NCBI RefSeq assembly: GCF_009795845.1
Contig: NZ_WTEX01000017.1
Coordinates: forward strand, 1-52,119
Length of the DNA: 52,119 bases
From: Gilliamella sp. Lep-s35
GTDB lineage: Bacteria > Pseudomonadota > Gammaproteobacteria > Enterobacterales > Orbaceae
Direction of reading: 5' to 3'
Part shown: positions 49,374 through 52,119 of the stretch, one piece after another
Layout: the number at the start of each line of letters is the position of its first letter
How positions within the stretch are numbered: position 1 is the first letter of the stretch
Translations under genes and position numbers: made by a program
The notes under the pieces: generated by a model
Told to the model about the DNA's origin: nothing
Database searches by the model: none
Seen by the model: the letters and a program-made list of their open reading frames with translations, nothing else

Positions 49374-50421
49374 TTTTAGATTGATGACAAACCTCGATAT
49401 AATTCGGGGTTTATTTTTTTATTTAAACCATAAACAGGATTTTTAATTTGGATTTTATTAAATAAATTAAAAAACAGCCTAAAAAAACGTAACAAAAATA
49501 GCTTTATCGCTATTTTCTTGATATTTTGAGCCGTTGCGGCCAATAAACACTGCATTTGAACCTGTGCTCTTCCCCTAAATCTTGCATAGCGATGTCCGTG
49601 GTGTTGTTTAGCATCAGCAAAGCTGCACTCTACGGTCTCTTTTCGCCGAGCATAGACTTTTTTACCCCACTGACTTAAACGAATCTCATTGGCTTTCTCT
49701 TTATCTGCTTCCCAGATATGGCGTGTGATGACTTTCTGTGTATTTTTACTCTGTGTACACTGTGACAATAACGGACAGACTTTGCAGGTTGCTGCATCAG
49801 AATGATAATGACGATAACCTTATATTGACTGGGCTCAACAATACGCTGCTCATTACGTGCCTTGCCTTTATTGGCATTTGCTTTTAGGTGAGTACTGTCC
49901 GTATATAAAACCCGACCACTTATCAACCCTTTGGCAATGGCTTGCTCAACAATATTATCAAAAATCTGCTGATAAATTTCACTATCATTAAACCGACGGC
50001 GACGATTTTGGCTGAGTGCCTAGGCATCAATCACTTTTTCGGTTAAGCCCATTCCCAGAAACCAACGGTAAGCTAAATTGACCTGAATTTCCTGAACCAG
50101 ACGACGCTCACTGGGGATACCAAAAAGATACCCCAATAGCATAATTTTAAACAGTCTGACCGGATCTTCTGCCGGACGACCGTTATTAGGCCAATAAAGT
50201 GGTGTTACCGCTTCTCGAATAAATTCAAAATCAATGACTTTAGCTATTTTACGAACAAGGCGATTTTGAGGGACAAGCGCATCTAACGAAATTTGCTCTA
50301 CTTTTTCGGGTGTCGCTGGCGTTGGTTTTTTTAGCATCGAAAAATTCCTTTTAATAATGGACTCTTCTCTATTAGATCAAAGAACTCGCCAAAAAGCGAG
50401 TTCTTTGTCATCAATCTGAAA
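49374..50421 (-). mobile_element. Defective IS1182-family insertion sequence
   Basis: Bounded by imperfect inverted repeats: TTTTAGATTGATGACAAA (49374-49391) and TTTGTCATCAATCTGAAA (50404-50421), with two mismatches in 18. Each end also has a hairpin: CTCG/CGGG near 49393-49411 and the strong AAAGAACTCGC/GCGAGTTCTTT at 50379-50406. The internal transposase is broken. I could not make out a clear target duplication. Confidence 0.75.
49376..50337 (-). pseudogene. IS1182-family transposase, broken
   Basis: The N-terminal part (50337-50020) starts MLKKPTPATPEKVEQISLDA and has LFKIMLLGYLFGIPSERRL; it stops at a TAG after EKVIDA. The frame continues ALSQNRRRRFNDSEI to TDSTHLKANANKGKARNEQ (about 50017-49840). 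A frame change follows into SDAATCKVCPLLSQCTQSK and KKVYARRKETVECSFADAK to the end. About 320 codons remain of an expected 450-480, and the missing part includes most of the DDE core. Stop, frameshift and internal deletion show a dead copy. Confidence 0.85.
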
Positions 50422-50444
50422 GGGCTATATTGCCCTTTTCTTTG

Positions 50445-51167
50445 CTAAAATGAATAACGAACACCAATTGTTAAATCAGTTGTGCTAAGTTTTAATGATG
50501 AATTTGAGCTATTATCATTAGTTGATACACTTACTTTTCCTCCGTAAGTATATCGAGCCTGTAAATCTGTAGACCAATTGTCCGTTATTTTATAAGAAGC
50601 CCCAATACCTGCAGAGTAGGCAAAGCGAGTTTTGCTTTTGGAATCAGTATCGGCATCCTCGTTGTCTCCGCCTTTTACCAGTCCTGTTCGTTCATATTTC
50701 AAAAATGCAGTACCAACACCTAGTGATGCATAAGGTGTGAAATCAGTTCCTGTATCAATATCATAATAGGTATTTAACATTAATGTATTCATACGTGTTT
50801 TTATGCGTAAATAATAATTAGCAGTTTGCGCATCTCCATCGTCATCGATATATGACACATTTCGCGAATTGGTATTTTTATTTAAATTACCACGTTTAGT
50901 AAACATCAATTCAGTGCGAATAGGGATACTAAATTGAGGTTTAAAGTTATATCCAATTCCTACACCGCCACTAAGGACTGTTTTATTTTGAGATCCAAAT
51001 CTTAAATGACTAGGATTTATATCATCCTCATTAAAGTGATGCTCTATGCTTTTTGCTTTTAGCCAACTTGCACCTATTTGACCATTAATATAAAGGCCTG
51101 ATGTTTCTGCATAAGAAAAACTACTTATACTTGTTAAAAAAGTTATTGTAATTAACGATTTCTTCAT
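50445..51167 (-). CDS. Outer-membrane beta-barrel protein (Ail/opacity-like)
   Basis: A 240-residue protein with signal peptide MKKSLITITF...SYA (cleaved about residue 20). It has alternating amphipathic strands (GLYINGQIGASWLKA, VLSGGVGIGYNFK, FTPYASLGVGTAFLKYE, FAYSAGIGASYKI, WSTDLQARYTYGG) and ends LTIGVRYSF with the terminal Phe needed for BAM assembly. About eight strands and long polar loops (NEDADTDSKSK) fit the OmpX/Ail/opacity class. Role unknown; adhesion is possible. AAGGAA ribosome site. Divergent from the XRE regulator. Confidence 0.82.
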   Translation of the reverse strand: MKKSLITITFLTSISSFSYAETSGLYINGQIGASWLKAKSIEHHFNEDDINPSHLRFGSQNKTVLSGGVGIGYNFKPQFSIPIRTELMFTKRGNLNKNTNSRNVSYIDDDGDAQTANYYLRIKTRMNTLMLNTYYDIDTGTDFTPYASLGVGTAFLKYERTGLVKGGDNEDADTDSKSKTRFAYSAGIGASYKITDNWSTDLQARYTYGGKVSVSTNDNSSNSSLKLSTTDLTIGVRYSF

Positions 51168-51340
51168 TTTTATTCCTTATTTTGCCGAAATTGACTTTTA
51201 AAAGTATAAATTAAAAACGCAAAATCATCAATAATTGATTTGTTTATTTAATTTTGTATCAATAAAAGATATTTAATAAAAAGACTAACATCTCGACAAT
51301 AAATACCAATTTAAATTTTAGTTATGAGCAAAGACAATTA

Positions 51341-51724
51341 ATGGCAAAAGTACCTGTATCTGATATAGATAAAAAAGTAGGAAAGCGCATACAGCACTGT
51401 AGAAAAGAAAATAATTTAACTATAGCTGAGTTATCTGAACGAGTTGAGTTATCAACTCAGCAATTATCTCGCTACGAAAGAGGGATTAATAAAATTAATC
51501 TGGATCATTTAACTAAAATTGCACATAAATTAAATACACCAATAAGTTGGTTTCTTATTGATGAAGAACAAAGTTATATCTTTAATAGTTCCAATAAAGT
51601 AAGTGAAAACAAAACGGGATATTATTCTACACAAAATGACCTAAAAGCCCGTTTATTACAACGTTGGGATATGTTATCAGTTGAACAAAAACGGGCAATT
51701 ATCATTTTGATTGATACAATGTAA
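51341..51724 (+). CDS. XRE-family transcriptional regulator, MrpJ-like
   Basis: A 127-residue DNA-binding protein. The HTH (about 13-67) reads GKRIQHCRKENNLTIAEL and STQQLSRYERGINKINLDHL, then NTPISWFL. This layout recalls the MrpJ-type regulators of fimbria-bearing enterics, which have the QQxSRYERG-IN pattern. A C-terminal helix (RLLQRWDMLSVEQKRAIIILIDTM) may serve dimerisation. It may control the divergent barrel gene; the 173-bp gap would hold both promoters. That link is inferred. Confidence 0.82.
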   Translation: MAKVPVSDIDKKVGKRIQHCRKENNLTIAELSERVELSTQQLSRYERGINKINLDHLTKIAHKLNTPISWFLIDEEQSYIFNSSNKVSENKTGYYSTQNDLKARLLQRWDMLSVEQKRAIIILIDTM

Positions 51725-51738
51725 TAAAAAATAAGTTT

Positions 51739-52119
51739 TTATTTTAAGATTTTAAAACCCTTTGGAGCTTTGTTAGACGTTTTTAAATGATAGGGTGATA
51801 TATATAAATCAGTAATTGTTTCACCTTTATAGGTCATGATTTCATATATATCAATAACATTACTAATATTATCAGCACCTGTACTTCCTATCCTTTTCCA
51901 ACTTATTTTTGCACCATTATTTAAACATAGATGAGATAAGTAATCTTCAATTCCCTGTATGCTATTCACAAGAATAGGATTAGTAATACTTAAATCAAAT
52001 TCACCAAAAGCTTGTGCTATTTTTGAATGGCAACAAAGCAAATCGACATCGTTATAGCATAACAAAACTATGTCAATATTTAGGATTATCAAGATATTAT
52101 GCTTATTATCAGTGTAAAT
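51739..52119 (-). CDS. Unrecognised protein, N terminus cut by the window edge
   Basis: The frame is open from the stop at 51739 to the last base, so the true start lies outside; a TTG at 52092 is the first possible start inside but has no clear ribosome site. At least 126 residues are visible. The sequence has a hydrophobic strand (IVLLCYNDVDLLCCHS), then SITNPILVNSIQGIEDYLSHL and an apparent beta-rich end with NVIDIYEIMTYKGETITDLYI and YHLKTSNKAPKGFKIL. I do not recognise the family. It converges with the XRE gene, 14 bp apart. Confidence 0.55.
   Translation of the reverse strand: MYTDNKHNILIILNIDIVLLCYNDVDLLCCHSKIAQAFGEFDLSITNPILVNSIQGIEDYLSHLCLNNGAKISWKRIGSTGADNISNVIDIYEIMTYKGETITDLYISPYHLKTSNKAPKGFKILK

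Noticed and set aside
49675-49926. Separate 83-codon gene inside the IS element
   Set aside because: It begins in the middle of transposase sequence and its second half is out of frame with the family; it is a fragment of the broken transposase.

Overview
The window looks like chromosomal DNA of an AT-rich gammaproteobacterium. Gene order and protein sequences are E. coli-like (tsaE-amiB-mutL-miaA-hfq-hflX-hflK-hflC-purA; fabZ-lpxA-lpxB-rnhB; mrdA-mrdB-dacA; nagE beside nagB-nagA-nagC). The low GC content, slimmed proteins and rearranged neighbourhoods fit the Orbaceae (Gilliamella/Frischella type insect-gut symbionts) best; that assignment is an inference, not a database result.

The centre of gravity is the probable replication origin at about 14.65-15.15 kb, between hda (minus strand) and mnmG-rsmG (plus strand). 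It holds 15 GATC sites, a perfect DnaA box and several near-boxes. Genes mostly point away from it: purT, purA, the hfl/hfq/mutL block and an rRNA-type promoter run leftward, while mnmG, rsmG, miaB, ybeZ, mrdA, mrdB, dacA, metE, metF, upp and uraA run rightward. Hda, which inactivates DnaA, lies directly against the origin and seems to start at an ATT codon behind a strong Shine-Dalgarno. GATC enrichment continues far into mnmG and stops abruptly.

Layout. 0-0.2 kb: rrn-type promoter and boxA leaving the window. 0.2-10.8 kb: purine synthesis, HflKC/HflX/Hfq, tRNA modification, mismatch repair, amidase, TsaE. 10.9-13.8 kb: tusB, tsaC, anmK, a HAD phosphatase. 13.8-17.6 kb: hda, oriC, mnmG, rsmG. 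17.7-26.6 kb: amiC, miaB, a zinc-ribbon protein, ybeZ, and the elongasome and PBP5 genes. 26.9-31.1 kb: yagU-like, metE, metF, initiator tRNA. 31.2-35.2 kb: an accessory patch with transposase debris, a tandem duplication of a DUF805 gene plus the 5' end of upp, intact upp-uraA, and a 112-bp inverted repeat flanking the patch. 35.4-41.6 kb: asd and the GlcNAc regulon. 41.8-43.4 kb: tusC, tusD, fkpA. 43.6-46.6 kb: fabZ-lpxA-lpxB-rnhB. 46.6-52.1 kb: a YiiX-like peptidase, more transposase debris, a decaying amino-acid ABC transporter, a dead IS1182-type element, an outer-membrane barrel, an XRE regulator and a gene cut by the right edge.

Functionally the window couples initiation control (oriC, Hda), translation fidelity (MnmG, MiaA, MiaB, TsaC, TsaE, TusBCD, RsmG, initiator tRNA) and envelope growth (PBP2, RodA, PBP5, AmiB, AmiC, LpxA, LpxB, FabZ) with amino-sugar recycling (AnmK, NagA, NagB, NagC, NagE). 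Signs of decay and rearrangement concentrate at 31-35 kb and 47-50.5 kb.
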